From Pseudomonadota bacterium (GTDB taxonomy: Bacteria > Pseudomonadota > Alphaproteobacteria > Rhizobiales > Xanthobacteraceae), in NCBI GenBank assembly GCA_023387735.1, contig JAEWHP010000044.1:62001-126000 (forward strand): a stretch of DNA of 64,000 nt, in the 5' to 3' direction. The first letter of the stretch is position 1, and each line of letters begins with the position of its first letter. The notes beneath the pieces were generated by a model. The model did not search any database, was not told where the DNA came from, and saw nothing but the letters and a program-made list of their open reading frames with translations. Positions 62,434 to 64,000 of the stretch are shown one piece after another. A program made the position numbers and the translations under genes.

Positions 62434-63852
62434 TTACGCCGCCGGCACGATCTTCCCGGGATTGAAAATGTTCTGCGGGTCGAGCGCCTGTTTCAGCGCG
62501 CGCATGGCGTCGATCGCCTCGGGGCCGAGTTCGGCCTTGAGGTATTTCTGCTTGCCCTGCCCGATGCCGTGCTCGCCGGTGCAGGTGCCACCCATCGCCT
62601 GCGCCCGCTCGACGAGGCGATGCATGAATTCCTCGCCGCGCGCCATTTCTTCCTTGTTGTCGACGTCGCAAGCCAGCGAGCAGTGGAAATTGCCGTCACC
62701 GACATGGCCGACGATCGGCGACAGCAAATTGAGCCGCTTCAGATCCTCCTCGGTCTCGGTGACGCAATCGGCCAGCCGCGAGATCGGCACGCAGACATCG
62801 GTCGCCACCACGCCCGCACCGGGACGCAGCGCCTTGACCGACCAGTAGGCGTCGTGGCGGGCCTGCCAGAGTTTGGTGCGATCTTCCGGCTTGGTGGTCC
62901 AGGTGAAATCGCCGCCGCCGCACTCCTTGGCGATCTCGCCGAAATTCTTCGACTGTTCGGCCACTTCGATTTCGCTGCCATGGAATTCCAGCAGCAGCAG
63001 CGGCGTTTCCGGCAAGGTCAGCTTCGAATAGGCATTGCAGGCGCGCACCTGCTCGGCGTTGAGCAGTTCGATCCGCGCCAGCGGAATGCCGGTTTGAATG
63101 GCGAGTATCGTCGCCTGGCAGGCGCCGCGCACAGTTTCGAACGAGCACGCCGCGGCAGCGATCGTCTCGGGAATACCGCGCAACTTGATCGTGAGTTCGG
63201 AGATGATGCCGAGCGTGCCCTCGGCGCCGACGAACAAGTGCGTCAGGTCGTAGCCGGCCGAGGATTTCTTGGCCCGCGTGCCGGTCCTGATGATCTCGCC
63301 GTCGCCGCGCACCACTTTGAGCGCCAGCACGTTGTCGCGCATGGTGCCGTAGCGGACGGCGTTGGTGCCGGAGGCCCGCGTCGAGGTCATGCCGCCGAGC
63401 GACGCGTCGGCGCCGGGATCGATCGGGAAGAACAGGCCCTGGTCGCGCAGGTGCTCGTTCAGCGCCTTGCGGGTGACGCCGGGCTGGATCACGCAATCCA
63501 GGTCCTCGGCATGAACTTCGAGAATCCGGTTCATGTCGCGCAGGTCGATGCAGATGCCGCCGGCCGGCGCGTTGACCTGCCCCTCCAGCGAGGTGCCGGT
63601 GCCGAAGGCGATCACCGGAACGGAATGCTTGGCGCAGATCCGCACCACATCCTGGATGTCGGCGGTTTCCTGCGCCATCACCACGGCGTCGGGCGGCTGC
63701 GTCTGCAACCACGTGGTGGTATGGGCGTGCTGCTCACGCACCGCCTGCGAGGTGATCAGCCGGTTGCCGAACCGCGCCGCCAGCGCCTCGATTGCGCTTG
63801 CCAGCGCCTGCGGTTCCGGCCGCTTCAAATTGCCCGATATCGTCGTCGCCAC
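62434..63852 (-). CDS. FAD-linked oxidase, D-lactate/glycolate dehydrogenase type (GlcD-like)
   Basis: 472 aa from GTG 63852, which follows GGGAGG; the longer frame to 63954 is unlikely. FAD PCMH domain: IAFGTGTSLEGQVNAPAGGICIDLRDMNRIL and GADASLGGMTSTRASGTNAVRYGTM. Substrate cap: LSPIVGHVGDGNFH and TCTGEHGIGQGK, with metal/FAD-contacting His. It oxidises a 2-hydroxy acid such as D-lactate to the keto acid. Convergent to the peptidase gene; divergent from the right-edge gene. Confidence 0.93.
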   Translation of the reverse strand: MATTISGNLKRPEPQALASAIEALAARFGNRLITSQAVREQHAHTTTWLQTQPPDAVVMAQETADIQDVVRICAKHSVPVIAFGTGTSLEGQVNAPAGGICIDLRDMNRILEVHAEDLDCVIQPGVTRKALNEHLRDQGLFFPIDPGADASLGGMTSTRASGTNAVRYGTMRDNVLALKVVRGDGEIIRTGTRAKKSSAGYDLTHLFVGAEGTLGIISELTIKLRGIPETIAAAACSFETVRGACQATILAIQTGIPLARIELLNAEQVRACNAYSKLTLPETPLLLLEFHGSEIEVAEQSKNFGEIAKECGGGDFTWTTKPEDRTKLWQARHDAYWSVKALRPGAGVVATDVCVPISRLADCVTETEEDLKRLNLLSPIVGHVGDGNFHCSLACDVDNKEEMARGEEFMHRLVERAQAMGGTCTGEHGIGQGKQKYLKAELGPEAIDAMRALKQALDPQNIFNPGKIVPAA

Positions 63853-63931
63853 GCCCAATCCTCCCGCCTTTGAGCCGACCGTGGCAAAGGTTATACAGGG
63901 GGTCAAGAGACCCGGAAAAACAAAGGGATGG

Positions 63932-64000
63932 ATGATGACGAGCGTTGCCGCCACCGAGACGGATTTGAAGGATATGCCGCTGCCTCCGGCCCCGTTCCTG
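63932..64000 (+). CDS. 5' end of an unidentified gene, cut by window edge
   Basis: The first 23 codons read MMTSVAATETDLKDMPLPPAPFL. The start could be either of two adjacent ATG codons (63932, 63935); AAAGGGA lies just upstream. Divergent from the FAD oxidase gene. Not enough sequence to name a family. Confidence 0.5.
   Translation, partial: MMTSVAATETDLKDMPLPPAPFL

Overview
The window is high-GC, densely coded DNA that reads as chromosome of an alphaproteobacterium of the Bradyrhizobium/Nitrobacteraceae type. Evidence for this is a circularly permuted two-piece tmRNA gene with the tag ANDNYAPVAQAA next to sspB, the order hflK-hflC-DUF2065-degP, tripartite tricarboxylate (Bug/Tct) transporters, DUF2336 and DUF4169 genes, and several families of short palindromic intergenic repeats. 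No phage, insertion sequence, CRISPR array, rRNA or tRNA was seen. The assignment is inferred from gene content only.

Layout. 1-3.4 kb: the start of a zinc-ribbon nucleotidyl cyclase gene cut by the left edge, an orphan 171-aa protein, and a compact YcaO-TfuA-small peptide operon that looks like a RiPP (thioamide-type) system. 3.4-5.8 kb: an OpuC-like ABC importer with permease and binding protein fused. 6-9.5 kb: two tandem membrane sulfatase/phosphoglycerol-transferase paralogues. 9.7-14.2 kb: TetR with twin operators and a ferric-reductase-like membrane protein, a decayed AraC fragment, an SDR and a DUF2336 protein. 14.6-21.1 kb: branched-chain amino acid synthesis (ilvB with a leader-peptide attenuator, a threonine-dehydratase-like gene, ilvH, a methyltransferase, a LysE exporter, ilvC). 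21.2-30 kb: HigBA toxin-antitoxin, miaA and serB starting on the same four bases, then degP, DUF2065, hflC, hflK, folA, GNAT and thyA on one strand. 30-33.3 kb: tctBAC. 33.8-36.3 kb: ssrA, sspB, fumC. 36.5-46.6 kb: a DUF4169/ribbon-helix-helix pair, a TPR lipid-free secreted protein, an ABC-F ATPase, a giant AsmA protein, a cytochrome P450 facing its TetR regulator across a perfect palindrome, and an MFS transporter.

46.9-54.3 kb holds the least familiar cassette: a class III cyclase-TPR protein, a vanadium-haloperoxidase/PAP2 enzyme with a (Gly-Gly-Ala)n head, and a subtilase with a large insertion, followed by a convergent membrane cyclase. 54.5-60.6 kb holds a periplasmic redox set (CcdA, DoxX, DUF255 thioredoxin-like) and a bufferin-type metallophore cluster: two tandem Cys-rich precursors, a DUF692 (MNIO) enzyme and a DUF2063 partner. 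The doxX gene and each precursor gene are preceded by the same promoter-like pair, GTAAC(N) then 16 bases then CG(T/A)A, suggesting one ECF-sigma regulon. The window ends with a creatininase-like protein, a secreted HExxH peptidase, a GlcD-type FAD oxidase and the first 23 codons of a divergent gene.

The two most promising places for new biology are the YcaO-TfuA-peptide operon, whose small peptide has no recognisable core, and the cyclase/haloperoxidase/subtilase cassette. The bufferin region is a known type but has unusual duplication and regulatory structure.
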